Below, one piece after another: positions 16,140-24,365 of a stretch of DNA of 38,866 nucleotides. The stretch spans positions 1 through 38,866 of the forward strand of contig NZ_RCIV01000022.1 in the NCBI RefSeq assembly GCF_003666605.1, in the 5' to 3' direction. This stretch comes from Propionibacterium australiense. GTDB taxonomy: Bacteria > Actinomycetota > Actinomycetes > Propionibacteriales > Propionibacteriaceae. Position 1 is the stretch's first letter, and each line of letters begins with the position of its first letter. Under the pieces are notes generated by a model that was not told the origin of the DNA, searched no databases, and saw only the letters and a program-made list of their open reading frames with translations. The position numbers and the translations under genes were made by a program.

Positions 16140-16201
16140 TCACCATGGCACATCCGTGAACGATGATGATCCCGCGGCCCCCGCGGAGACAGGAGCTATT
16201 C

Positions 16202-16978
16202 ATGGACAGGAACTACTTCGACCTGAGCGAGCGTGTCGCGCTCGTCACCGGCTGTTCGACCGGTCTCGGCGTGCAGATGGCCGAGGCCCTTGCCGCATCC
16301 GGTGCGACGATCGTTCCCGTTGCCCGGCGCACCGAGCTCATCAACTCCGTCGCCGAGCGGATCACCGCAGAATTCGGTGTCGAGACGATGCCGATCCGCT
16401 GCGACATCACGAGCACCACCGACGTCGAGACGATGGTCGACGAGGTGGTGGAGCGTTTCGGCCGGATCGACGTCCTCGTCAACAACGCCGGCACCGGCGC
16501 CATCGGCAACGCCGAGGACATCACCGACGAGCAGTTCGACCATGAGCTCGAGGTCGACCTGTTCGGCACCTTCCGGGTCGCCCGGGCCGTGGCGAAGAAG
16601 GCGATGATCCCGGCCGGCTACGGGCGCATCATCAACATCGCCTCGATGTACGGGCTGGTCGGCAACATGGTCGCTGGCTCGGCCCCGTACCACGCGGCAA
16701 AGGGCGGCGTGGTCAATCTGACGAGGGCCTTGGCCGCCGAGTGGGGCAAGCACGGCATCACCGTGAACGCGATCTGCCCGGGCTACTTCTACACCGACCT
16801 GACCACCGAGACGCTGGACAGTGACTTCTTCCAGCAGCACGCCAGGGTCACGATCCCGGCCCAGCGCTACGGTGAGACCGGGGAACTCGACACGGCGGCG
16901 CTCTTCCTGGCCTCCCCGGCCTCCAGCTACGTCAACGGCACTGCCATCCCGGTCGACGGCGGCTACACCGCGATCTGA
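16202..16978 (+). CDS. Short-chain dehydrogenase/reductase
   Basis: A 258-residue classical SDR. The cofactor motif TGCSTGLG is at 16-23, NNAG at 94-97, and the catalytic Ser148, Tyr163 and Lys167 are in IASMYGL and PYHAAKGG. The C-terminal AVDGGYTA-like ending (IPVDGGYTAI) is standard. It resembles gluconate 5-dehydrogenase/FabG-like enzymes; the substrate cannot be told. An arginine in VARRTEL after the second strand suggests NADP(H). AGGAG lies seven bases before the ATG, which settles the start. The gene appears monocistronic. Confidence 0.9.
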   Translation: MDRNYFDLSERVALVTGCSTGLGVQMAEALAASGATIVPVARRTELINSVAERITAEFGVETMPIRCDITSTTDVETMVDEVVERFGRIDVLVNNAGTGAIGNAEDITDEQFDHELEVDLFGTFRVARAVAKKAMIPAGYGRIINIASMYGLVGNMVAGSAPYHAAKGGVVNLTRALAAEWGKHGITVNAICPGYFYTDLTTETLDSDFFQQHARVTIPAQRYGETGELDTAALFLASPASSYVNGTAIPVDGGYTAI

Positions 16979-17089
16979 CCGGTACGGCGGGTGCCGTGAC
17001 CGGCTCCTCGTGGCAGGTCACGGCACCCTGGCCAGATGCGGCGAGACGGGGTCGGTCCCACCGCAACGACGCACGGGAACGGACACGAG

Positions 17090-17671
17090 ATGACGGAACT
17101 GGAGAAACTGGACGCTGGACTGGAGTACAACTTCCTGGATGCCGAGGTGGCCGCGCGCAAGGAGAACGCCCTGCGCCTGTGCCAAGAACTCGAACAGGTG
17201 GACGTCAGTGACTTTCCGGCCCAGGAAGCCGTCGCCAAGCGGCTGCTCGGCTCTACCGGGGAGCACGTGTACCTGCAACCGGGGTTCCGCTGCGACAACG
17301 GCCAGAACATCCACGTCGGCGAGGCCTTTCTCACGAACTACAACGTGACGATCCTCGACATCATGCCGGTGCACATCGGTGACCACTGCATGATCGGTCC
17401 TGGCACGACGATCTCCACCGTCGGCCACCCGCTCTCACCGGCGGGCCGCCGTGCGAAACTGGCCAGGGGTGAGCCGGTGACGATCGGCGATGACGTGTGG
17501 ATGGGTGCCAACGTGGCCGTAATGCCCGGGGTCACGATCGGAACCAACGTGATCGTCGCCGGGGTGCCCGCCCGCGTCGTCCGGGTCATTGACGACGACC
17601 TCGACCGCGGTCGCGTCCGGGGAGCGGCGGCTCAACCGGGCCCTGTCACCGACGAGACGGCGCCACGATGA
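17090..17671 (+). CDS. Maltose/galactoside O-acetyltransferase family protein with a shortened beta-helix
   Basis: A 193-residue LbH-type acetyltransferase. The N-terminal helical part (ELEKLDAGLEYNFLDAEVAARKENA) is the maltose acetyltransferase domain. Hexapeptide strands follow: NIHVGEAFLTNYNVTILDIMPVHIGDHCMIGPG, with the VGHPLSP loop carrying the catalytic His. The end reads PGVTIGTNVIVAGVPARVV, where family members normally have about 16 more residues (an 'svIGAGSVVTkDIP'-type rung) between TIG.N and the final AG.PARV. An in-frame deletion is therefore likely. The stop overlaps the start of the next gene (ATGA). Confidence 0.85.
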   Translation: MTELEKLDAGLEYNFLDAEVAARKENALRLCQELEQVDVSDFPAQEAVAKRLLGSTGEHVYLQPGFRCDNGQNIHVGEAFLTNYNVTILDIMPVHIGDHCMIGPGTTISTVGHPLSPAGRRAKLARGEPVTIGDDVWMGANVAVMPGVTIGTNVIVAGVPARVVRVIDDDLDRGRVRGAAAQPGPVTDETAPR

Positions 17672-18435
17672 GCGCCGACCAGTCGGTGCGTGCGCTCAGC
17701 TTCGAGCGCGACGGGCTGCGCATCCGCGGCGAGCTCCACCTGCCCGCCGGAGACGGCCCGTTCCCAGCCGCCATCTGCAGCCACGGTTTCGGGGCGACCA
17801 GCGCACGCTGCGAACCCTATGCGCGATTCCTGACCGCCCACGGCGTCGCCTGCTACCTGTTCGACTTCTGCGGCGGATCCCGCCACAGTCGCAGCGACGG
17901 GAGCCTGCGCGACCAGTCGGTGCTCACCGAGGTCGCCGACCTGGAGGCCGTCCTCGGCGGGATCCGGACCCAGCCGCTCGTCCGCCCCGACGAGGTCTTC
18001 CTTGTGGGAGCCAGCCAGGGCGGCTACGTCTCGGGGATCGTCGCCGCACGGCACCCGCACGCGGTACGCGGACTGGTCATGCTCTACCCGGCGCTGGTCA
18101 TTCCCGACGACGCCCACGAGCGGTACGCGAGCCTGGACGAGGTGCCAGAGGACCCGGTGCTGTTCGGCGTGCCGGTCGGGCGGCGCTACTACGTGGATGC
18201 CTGGGGCCTCGATCCGGCCCGGGACCTGGTCGGTTACGCGGGAGGGGTCCTCATCGTCCACGGCGAGCAGGACGAGTTCGTCCCGATCAGGTACTCCGAG
18301 CGTGCCGTCGGCCATTACCCCCATGCCCGCCTGGTGCCGATCCCGGGAGCAGGCCACGGCTTCCACGGCGAGGCGCTGAGGACGGCCGAACAGGAGATCC
18401 TCGAGCTGATCGCCACGGCACTGGGCCGGGCCTGA
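17668..18435 (+). CDS. Alpha/beta hydrolase, cinnamoyl-esterase-like
   Basis: A 255-residue serine hydrolase. The nucleophile is Ser116 in GASQGG, the acid Asp202 in HGEQDEFVP and the base His230 in GAGHGF. SHGFGAT forms the oxyanion region. The order and length match the small feruloyl/cinnamoyl esterase-like group of alpha/beta hydrolases; substrate unknown. It is translationally coupled to the acetyltransferase by a four-base overlap, suggesting a pair acting on an O-acylated sugar or phenolic compound (inference). Confidence 0.88.
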   Translation: MSADQSVRALSFERDGLRIRGELHLPAGDGPFPAAICSHGFGATSARCEPYARFLTAHGVACYLFDFCGGSRHSRSDGSLRDQSVLTEVADLEAVLGGIRTQPLVRPDEVFLVGASQGGYVSGIVAARHPHAVRGLVMLYPALVIPDDAHERYASLDEVPEDPVLFGVPVGRRYYVDAWGLDPARDLVGYAGGVLIVHGEQDEFVPIRYSERAVGHYPHARLVPIPGAGHGFHGEALRTAEQEILELIATALGRA

Positions 18436-18509
18436 TCCCGGCACGCCCGGGCGGGGCCGTCGGCGGCACCCGGCAGTGGCTGCCGCGCGGCACAGGTTCA
18501 CCCGCTGCT

Positions 18510-18547
18510 TGAGGGTTGTGCGCGCCCTCACCCGGCGCCGCTACTCT
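18510..18547 (+). promoter_or_regulatory. Candidate promoter region of the parA-scpAB operon
   Basis: A -10-like TACTCT (18542-18547) lies 30 bases before the parA start. An inverted repeat TGAGGG-N9-CCCTCA (18510-18530) precedes it and may be an operator or the terminator of the hydrolase transcript. No good -35 is visible. Confidence 0.4.
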
Positions 18548-18577
18548 GGGCCCAAGAGCGTCACGAGGAGCCTACTG

Positions 18578-19468
18578 ATGACATCGGAGAATCTGCCCGG
18601 ACTGGATGAAGCCGCCGACCAGACCGAGGAGTTCGACGCGATGGGCCGGCCGATGCCGGAACTCGTCGTGCCCGAGCAGCCCGATGGCCCCGGCCGGGCG
18701 ATGGTCATCGCCCTCTGCAACCAGAAGGGCGGCGTCGGCAAGACGACCACGACGATCAATCTCGGTGCGGCGCTGGCCGAGCTGGACCGCACGGTGCTGC
18801 TCGTCGACTTCGATCCCCAGGGCTCGGCCTCCCTCGGCCTCGGCGTGCACCCGCACACCCTCGACAAGAGCATCTACAACCTGCTGCTGAGCGACCGGGA
18901 CACCTTCGACGACGTCGTCCTGCACACCAACGTCCCCGGCCTGGACCTCATGCCCGCCAACATCGACCTGTCGGCCGCCGAGGTTCAGCTCGTCGGCGAG
19001 GTCGCCCGCGAGCAGACCCTCAAACGCCTCCTCGACCCGGTGCGCGACCGCTACGACTTCATCCTCATCGACTGCGCCCCCTCCCTGGGGCTGCTCACCA
19101 TCAACGCGCTGACCGCCTCCGACCGCGTCATCATCCCGCTCGAGTGCGAGTACTTCGCCCTGCGCGGCGTCGCGCTGCTGTCCGACACGATCAACAAGGT
19201 CATCGACCGGCTCAACCCGGAGCTGCGGGTGCTCGGCGTCCTGGCCACCATGTTCGACGGCCGTACCGTGCACACCCGCGAGGTGCTCGACCGGGTCATG
19301 GAGGTCTTCGGCGACGACGTCTTCCACACCGTCATCCGCCGCACGATCCGCTTCCCCGAGACCACCGTCGCCGGCGAACCCATCACCACCTACGCCTCGA
19401 GTTCACCGGGCGCCGCCGCCTACCGCACGCTCGCCAAGGAGGTGCTGGTCCGGTGCCACGAAGGGTGA
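18578..19468 (+). CDS. ParA-family ATPase of the scpAB operon
   Basis: A 296-residue P-loop ATPase. The deviant Walker A CNQKGGVGKTTT spans residues 48-58, LLVDFDPQGSAS is the A' motif, and DFILIDCAPSLGLLTINAL the Walker B region. GAGGAG lies seven bases before the chosen ATG; the longer open frame lacks this. This is the Soj-like paralogue that actinobacteria carry next to scpA-scpB, distinct from the parAB locus at the origin. It probably helps chromosome organisation or segregation. It begins a five-gene operon. Confidence 0.9.
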   Translation: MTSENLPGLDEAADQTEEFDAMGRPMPELVVPEQPDGPGRAMVIALCNQKGGVGKTTTTINLGAALAELDRTVLLVDFDPQGSASLGLGVHPHTLDKSIYNLLLSDRDTFDDVVLHTNVPGLDLMPANIDLSAAEVQLVGEVAREQTLKRLLDPVRDRYDFILIDCAPSLGLLTINALTASDRVIIPLECEYFALRGVALLSDTINKVIDRLNPELRVLGVLATMFDGRTVHTREVLDRVMEVFGDDVFHTVIRRTIRFPETTVAGEPITTYASSSPGAAAYRTLAKEVLVRCHEG

Positions 19469-19761
19469 GCCTGCCCGGGGCGGAGGAGTTCTTCCGCCCC
19501 ACCCAGGGGGCGGCCTCTTCCCCTCCTGCGCCCGAGGAGACCTCGGGCACGAGCGGGCGGGTGCGTCACGACGAGAAGATCACGATCTACCTGTCAGGGG
19601 CCGAACTCCTCGAACTGGAGCAGGCCCGGCTGAGCCTGCGCGCCGAGTACGGTGCCGCGGCGGACAGGGGCCGTGTCGTCCGTGAGGCCATCGCCATCGC
19701 ACTGGCCGACCTCGCCGCCAACGGCGAGGCCTCCCAGTTGGTCAAGCGGCTGAAGGGCTGA
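19453..19761 (+). CDS. Small ribbon-helix-helix-like protein between parA and scpA
   Basis: A 102-residue protein. The N-terminal third is proline-rich and poorly conserved. The C-terminal part, EKITIYLSGAELLELEQARLSLRAEYG and RGRVVREAIAIALADL, has the strand-helix-helix pattern of an RHH DNA-binding domain. The GTG start at 19453 has AGGAGG eight bases upstream, within the end of parA; a GTG at 19465 lacks a site. A similar small protein sits between parA and scpA in many actinobacteria, so it may be the partner of this ParA. Function not established. Confidence 0.75.
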   Translation: MPRRVSLPGAEEFFRPTQGAASSPPAPEETSGTSGRVRHDEKITIYLSGAELLELEQARLSLRAEYGAAADRGRVVREAIAIALADLAANGEASQLVKRLKG

Positions 19762-19764
19762 GGG

Positions 19765-20727
19765 ATGACCCGGGCCCCCGATGACGTGCCGAACCAGAGG
19801 GCCGATCCCGGCGGCGAGCACGACTTCCACGTGAGCCTCGACAACTTCGACGGCCCCTTCGACCTGCTCCTGCAGCTGATCAACAAGCACCAGCTCGACA
19901 TCACCGAGGTCGCCCTGTCCCGGGTGACCGACGAGTTCATCGCCCAGGTCAGGGCGGCAGGCCAGCGCTGGGACCTGGAACGCACGAGCAGTTTCCTCGT
20001 CGTCGCCGCAACCCTGCTCGACCTGAAGGCCGCCCGCCTGCTGCCCAGCGGGGAGGTGGACGACCCCGAGGACCTCGCCCTGCTCGAGGCCCGCGACCTG
20101 CTGTTCGCCCGGCTGCTGCAGTACCGCGCCTTCAAACAGGTCTCGGTCCGGTTCGCCGCCCTCATGGACGCCGAGGCGCGCCGGTTCGCCAGGCCCGGCG
20201 GGCTGGAGGACGACTTCCGCGGGCTGCTGCCCGATGTGACGATCCCAGGCGGCGTGGAGCGTCTGGCCCGCCTGGCCGTCCGGGCCTTCTCCCCGCCCGA
20301 GGTCGTGACGATGCCGCTGGAGCAGCTGCACGTCGTGACCGTCAACGTCGGCGAGCAGGCCCAGGTTCTCGTCGACAGGCTGCGCCGCCTCGGCCAGGCG
20401 AGCTTCCGGTCGCTGACCGCCGGCGTCGACCGGATGACAGTCGTCGCGCGTTTCCTGGCCCTGCTCGAGCTCTTCCGGCAGGCCGCGGTGGCCTTCGAGC
20501 AACTGACGCCCCTGGGTGAGCTGACCGTGCGGTGGACCGGTCAGGCCGACGGGGAACTGACCATCAGCGACGAGTTCGACGAGCCTGCCGGTGAGGAACC
20601 GACCGAGCCCGGAGAACAGGCCGGGCCGGCTGCCGATCAGGAGCCGGCCGAGTCGCCGGCAGGCCGGGGACGAGACGCCGGGGCCGGCGACGAAGACCCC
20701 GTAGAACAGTCAGGAGCACGCCCATGA
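19765..20727 (+). CDS. scpA: Segregation and condensation protein A
   Basis: A 320-residue kleisin subunit of the SMC-ScpAB complex. The N-terminal SMC-neck-binding part reads FHVSLDNFDGPFDLLLQLINKHQLDITEVALSRVTDEF, the clearest ScpA signature. FLVVAATLLDLKAARLLP follows, and the winged-helix end contains VVARFLALLELFRQAAV. After about residue 270 the protein is an acidic, Pro/Gly/Glu-rich tail, longer than in Bacillus. It starts three bases after the RHH gene and its stop overlaps scpB by four bases (ATGA), so ScpA and ScpB are made together. Confidence 0.95.
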   Translation: MTRAPDDVPNQRADPGGEHDFHVSLDNFDGPFDLLLQLINKHQLDITEVALSRVTDEFIAQVRAAGQRWDLERTSSFLVVAATLLDLKAARLLPSGEVDDPEDLALLEARDLLFARLLQYRAFKQVSVRFAALMDAEARRFARPGGLEDDFRGLLPDVTIPGGVERLARLAVRAFSPPEVVTMPLEQLHVVTVNVGEQAQVLVDRLRRLGQASFRSLTAGVDRMTVVARFLALLELFRQAAVAFEQLTPLGELTVRWTGQADGELTISDEFDEPAGEEPTEPGEQAGPAADQEPAESPAGRGRDAGAGDEDPVEQSGARP

Positions 20728-21497
20728 GTGACGAGGAACCGTCGATGCCCGCAGCGGCGCAACAGCGGGGCGCCGTCCCGGCTGAACCCGGGGCGGTTGC
20801 CGGACCCGGCCACGTGCCCCGTGCCGAGGAGATCCGTGGGCTGCTCGAGGCACTGCTCCTCATGAGCGAGGAACCAGCCGACGAGGCGGCACTCGCCGAG
20901 GCCGTCGGAGCCCCGGCCGAGGTCGTCCGGGAGGCGCTCGACGGGCTCGCCCGCTTCTACGACGAGAGCGGCCGGGGCTTCCAGCTGCGGCGCGTCGGCG
21001 GGGGATGGCGTTACCACACCCGCCCCGAGCACCACGACACGATCGCGGCCTGGGTGCGTGCCGGCGGCCAGAACCGGCTCACCCAGGCATCCATGGAGAC
21101 GCTCGCCGTCATCGCCTATCTGCAGCCGGTGCCCCGCTCGCGGGTCTCGGCCGTGCGGGGCGTCAACGTCGACGGCGTCGTCCGTACGCTGCTCGCCCGC
21201 GGCCTCGTCGACGAGCAGGGGGCCGACGCCACTACCGGCGCCGGTCTGCTCGTGACCACCGACTACTTCCTCGCCCGGCTAGGCTTGGACAGCCTGGAGC
21301 AGCTGCCCGACATCGCCCCGCTGCTGCCGGAGGCCTCCGTGCTCGAGGCGGAGCTCGCACACCTCGCACGACCCGGCGAGCAGGGCGGGCACGAGGGCCG
21401 GGCCGACGGAACCACGGGGAGTGAGCCGGGCGATGCCGAGGAACGCACAGAAGACGACGAGGAGCGGACGGACGATGAGCCAGACCAACAGCCGTGA
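20724..21497 (+). CDS. scpB: Segregation and condensation protein B
   Basis: A 257-residue ScpB. Two winged-helix domains are visible: EIRGLLEALLLMSEEPADEAALAEAVGAP and the later QASMETLAVIAYLQPVPRSRVSAVRGVNVDGVVRTLLARGLV. The LTQASMETLAVIAYLQP stretch is diagnostic. Residues before about 30 and an acidic tail after about 215 are low-complexity. Its start overlaps the scpA stop and its end overlaps the next gene by 23 bases. It dimerises on ScpA in condensin. Confidence 0.95.
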   Translation: MSDEEPSMPAAAQQRGAVPAEPGAVAGPGHVPRAEEIRGLLEALLLMSEEPADEAALAEAVGAPAEVVREALDGLARFYDESGRGFQLRRVGGGWRYHTRPEHHDTIAAWVRAGGQNRLTQASMETLAVIAYLQPVPRSRVSAVRGVNVDGVVRTLLARGLVDEQGADATTGAGLLVTTDYFLARLGLDSLEQLPDIAPLLPEASVLEAELAHLARPGEQGGHEGRADGTTGSEPGDAEERTEDDEERTDDEPDQQP

Positions 21498-22224
21498 GAC
21501 GGGTGAGGGAATCCGGCTGCAGAAGGTGCTCTCGCAGGCCGGCGTCGCGTCGCGCCGGGCCAGCGAGATCATGATCGACGAGGGTCGCGTCGAGGTCAAC
21601 GGGCGCATCGTGACCGAGCAGGGCATGCGCGTCGACCCCGAACGTGACACGATCCGCGTCGACGGCGCCCGCATCCCTGCCCCCCGCCGCCACATGTACC
21701 TGCTGCTCAACAAGCCACGCGGCGTCGTCTCGACCATGGACGAGTCTCAGGACCGCCGGACGCTCGCCCAGTACGTGCCCCGCCACCAGCGGCTCTACCA
21801 CGTGGGGCGGCTCGACACCGACACCGAGGGCCTCATCATCCTGACCAACGACGGCGAGTTCGCCCATCGACTCGCCCACCCCAGCTACGAGGTGCGCAAG
21901 ACCTATCTCGTCGAGGCCGAGGGGGTCATGGACAACAAGACCCTGCACCGCCTCGAGAAGGGCCTGCGCCTGGAGGACGGGCCGATCAGGCCCGACCGGG
22001 TGAAGCTCGTCTCGCGCGGCCCCTCCCGCACCCTCGTCCAGATCACCCTGCACTCGGGCCGGAACCGTATCGTGCGGCGCATGATGGACTCGGTCGGCCA
22101 CCCGGTGCGCCGGCTGGCCCGCATCGGGATCGGCCCGGTCCGCCTCGGCGACCTGGCCAGCGGAGACACCCGTGAGCTGACACGCGAGGAACTGGGGACG
22201 CTGCTCGACATCATCGGCATGTGA
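21475..22224 (+). CDS. rluB: 23S rRNA pseudouridine synthase, RluB/RsuA family
   Basis: A 249-residue pseudouridine synthase. The N-terminal S4 RNA-binding domain is IRLQKVLSQAGVASRRASEIMIDEGRVEVNG. The catalytic Asp114 lies in GRLDTDTEGLIILTNDG. The SGRNRIVRRMMDSVGHPVRRLARIGIG motif II/III region is complete. RluB modifies helix 80/90 of 23S rRNA; the RluB rather than RsuA assignment rests on the conserved place after scpB and is probable. The ATG has GGAG upstream and overlaps the scpB end. Confidence 0.9.
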   Translation: MSQTNSRETGEGIRLQKVLSQAGVASRRASEIMIDEGRVEVNGRIVTEQGMRVDPERDTIRVDGARIPAPRRHMYLLLNKPRGVVSTMDESQDRRTLAQYVPRHQRLYHVGRLDTDTEGLIILTNDGEFAHRLAHPSYEVRKTYLVEAEGVMDNKTLHRLEKGLRLEDGPIRPDRVKLVSRGPSRTLVQITLHSGRNRIVRRMMDSVGHPVRRLARIGIGPVRLGDLASGDTRELTREELGTLLDIIGM

Positions 22225-22276
22225 GGGGCCGGCCCCAGCTGGCGTGCTGGTCGGCGACTCTCACACCAGCGGCTAG

Positions 22277-22291
22277 TAGCATGACCGCGTG
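22277..22291 (+). promoter_or_regulatory. Leaderless promoter of the FKBP lipoprotein gene
   Basis: TAGCAT is followed by six bases (GACCGC) and the GTG start. No ribosome binding site is present. A 12-bp palindrome GGGGCCGGCCCC at 22225-22236, right after the rluB stop, may separate the two transcripts. Confidence 0.55.
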
Positions 22292-23341
22292 CTAGTTCAT
22301 CCCAGCGGATCTGACCCACGCCGCGCACGGGCCCTCCGACGGCTCGCCGCGGCCCTGCTCATCCCGCTCGTCCTCATGGGGGCGTCCGGGTGCGGCAACG
22401 ACGAGGAGACCTCGGACGCCTCGTCGTCCCCGGCCGCGAGCGCCGAGCCCAGCGAGTCGACCAGCCAGGCCCCGGCGACGATCATCGACAGCCTCGACAA
22501 GATCAAGGTCGAGGGCGAGGCCGGGCAGGCCCCGACCGTCAGCGCCGAGTGGCCGCTGGGCGTGGACGAGACCATGAGCACGGTCCTCACGCAGGGTGAC
22601 GGCGCCGAGGTCCCCGAGGGCGGGACGGTCGAGGTCAAGTACCACGGCGTCAACGGGCGGACCGGCGTCGTCTTCGACGAGAACTACGGCTCCGGCAAGA
22701 CCACCACCTTCTCGCTCGACCAGGTCATCGCCGGCTTCTCGAAGGGCCTGGCCGGCAAGCACGTGGGCGACCGGGTGCTCATCGGCGTCCCCGGCTCTGA
22801 CGGCTACGACTCCGCCGGCGGTGCGGCGAGCGCCGGCATCGAGGTGGGCGACACGCTCTTCTTCGTCGTCGACATCGTCTCGACCGTCCTGTCCGAACCG
22901 GCCGGCGCCACGGTCACCGTCGACGACGCGAACCTGCCCACCGTCACCTGGGACGACGGCATCAACAAGCCGTCCGTGTCGATCCGCTCCGGCGTCGACG
23001 CCCCGAACGAGCTCAAGGTGCAGACCCTCATCAAGGGCGACGGCCCCGAGATCGCCGACACCAGCGCGACGCTCACCGTCAACTACCTGGAGGTGGCCTA
23101 CTCCGACGGGCACGTCATCGAGTCGACCTACAACGATGGCGACCCGGCCCCGGAGAGCGGCGCCCTGAACTCGCTCATCGACGGCTGGCAGCAGGGCCTC
23201 GTCGGGCAGACGGTCGGCAGCCGCGTCCTCCTCGTCGTCCCCGGCTCACTGGCCTACCCGGACGGCAACGAGAGCCCGGCGATCGACCCGAACGCGACCC
23301 TCGTCTTCGTCGTCGACATCCTGTTCCAGCAGACCGCCTGA
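22289..23341 (+). CDS. Lipoprotein with two FKBP-type peptidyl-prolyl isomerase domains
   Basis: A 350-residue secreted lipoprotein. The N-terminus has several arginines, the core AAALLIPLVLM and the lipobox-like GASGC, placing the lipid Cys at about residue 35. A Ser/Ala/Glu linker follows. The first FKBP domain covers about residues 95-205 (GGTVEVKYHGVNGRTGVVFDENY, VIAGFSKGLAGKHVGDRVLIGVPG). The second covers about 235-348 (TLTVNYLEVAYSDGHVIEST, LIDGWQQGLVGQTVGSRVLLVVPG). The YGFG-type active-site residues are partly altered, so isomerase activity of each domain is unproven. The likely role is folding of exported proteins. It is convergent with gluQ with only four bases between stops. Confidence 0.9.
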   Translation: MLVHPSGSDPRRARALRRLAAALLIPLVLMGASGCGNDEETSDASSSPAASAEPSESTSQAPATIIDSLDKIKVEGEAGQAPTVSAEWPLGVDETMSTVLTQGDGAEVPEGGTVEVKYHGVNGRTGVVFDENYGSGKTTTFSLDQVIAGFSKGLAGKHVGDRVLIGVPGSDGYDSAGGAASAGIEVGDTLFFVVDIVSTVLSEPAGATVTVDDANLPTVTWDDGINKPSVSIRSGVDAPNELKVQTLIKGDGPEIADTSATLTVNYLEVAYSDGHVIESTYNDGDPAPESGALNSLIDGWQQGLVGQTVGSRVLLVVPGSLAYPDGNESPAIDPNATLVFVVDILFQQTA

Positions 23342-23345
23342 GCCG

Positions 23346-24272
23346 TCAGGGCGCGACGGGAACAGGAGCGACCCACGGCTGCGCCAGCGCCGGGTCGGTG
23401 AGCGCACCGGCGTCGTCGGCCAGCATCCCCAGCAGGGCGCGGGGACAGTCGGCGCGTGGCAGGGCGCAGGAGTCGCACAGCAGCCAGAAGACCTGCCGGG
23501 CGCTCGTGCCGGAGGCCACCAGCTCGGTGAGCGTCACGGCGCCGTCGCGCTTGGCCAGGCGTTCACCGCGGGCGTTCACGACGAGACCGACGTGGGCGTA
23601 CTGCGGGGCCCTGCCGCCGAGCCGTTCGGTGAGCCACGCCTGGCGAGGGGCCGAGGCGAGCAGGTCGGCTCCCCGCGTCACCTGGGTGATGCCCTGCGCC
23701 ATGTCGTCCACGACGACCGCCAAGTTGTAGGCGGGCGCCCCGTCGTTGCGCCACAGGACGAAGTCGTCCACCTGACCCGTGACGGTACCGGCGAAACGAT
23801 CCGCCACCCGCTGGACGGCTCCACCGGCCCGCACGCGGAGGGCCGCCGGGCGCCTGGCCCGCCTGATCCTGCGCTCTGCCTCGTTCAGGTTCGCGCACGT
23901 GCCGGGATAGGGGCGCTGGCCGGCGTGCGGTGCGCTGGACGCCTCGGCGATCTCGCGGCGGGTGCAGAAGCACTCGTAGCCGTCCAGGCCGGCCGTGGCG
24001 TCCCGGTACAGGTCCAGCCGCTCGCTCTGGCGCACGACCGGACCGTCCCAGTCCAGGCCGATGGCCTCCAGGTCACGCAACTGCTGGTCGGCGACTCCCG
24101 GTGCGGCGGCCACCCGGGCGCGGTCGAGGTCCTCGATGCGCACGATGAAGTTCAGCCCGTCGGCGCGGGCGAAGAGCCAGGCCAGCAGTGCCGTGCGCAG
24201 ATTGCCCAGGTGCAGGTCGCAGGTCGGGGAGGGGGCGAAACGTCCCGCACCACGGTGACTGGAATCGTTCAC
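23346..24272 (-). CDS. gluQ: Glutamyl-Q tRNA(Asp) synthetase
   Basis: A 308-residue truncated GluRS-like enzyme that attaches glutamate to queuosine in tRNA(Asp). The HIGH-type motif is HLGN (21-24) in APSPTCDLHLGNLRTALLAWL. A zinc site is visible as Cys101, Cys103, Tyr122 and Cys126 (CFCTRREI ... YPGTC). The KMSKS equivalent is LAKRDGAV, normal for this family. The anticodon-binding domain is absent, as expected. The start is a GTG preceded six bases upstream by CACCAT, suggesting a leaderless transcript; a longer frame upstream is not conserved. Confidence 0.92.
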   Translation of the reverse strand: MNDSSHRGAGRFAPSPTCDLHLGNLRTALLAWLFARADGLNFIVRIEDLDRARVAAAPGVADQQLRDLEAIGLDWDGPVVRQSERLDLYRDATAGLDGYECFCTRREIAEASSAPHAGQRPYPGTCANLNEAERRIRRARRPAALRVRAGGAVQRVADRFAGTVTGQVDDFVLWRNDGAPAYNLAVVVDDMAQGITQVTRGADLLASAPRQAWLTERLGGRAPQYAHVGLVVNARGERLAKRDGAVTLTELVASGTSARQVFWLLCDSCALPRADCPRALLGMLADDAGALTDPALAQPWVAPVPVAP

Positions 24273-24349
24273 CAGACCATGGTGGCACGGCGGGTGGCAC
24301 GCACCCGGTGCGCGGCGCAGGCGTCCGGCCGTGGGGCGATGGGCGCTGG

Positions 24350-24365
24350 TACCGTTCACGGTGTG
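24350..24365 (+). promoter_or_regulatory. Leaderless promoter of pafB
   Basis: TACCGT (24350-24355) is followed by seven bases and the GTG start of pafB, with no ribosome binding site. The promoter region is shared with the divergent gluQ gene. Confidence 0.5.
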
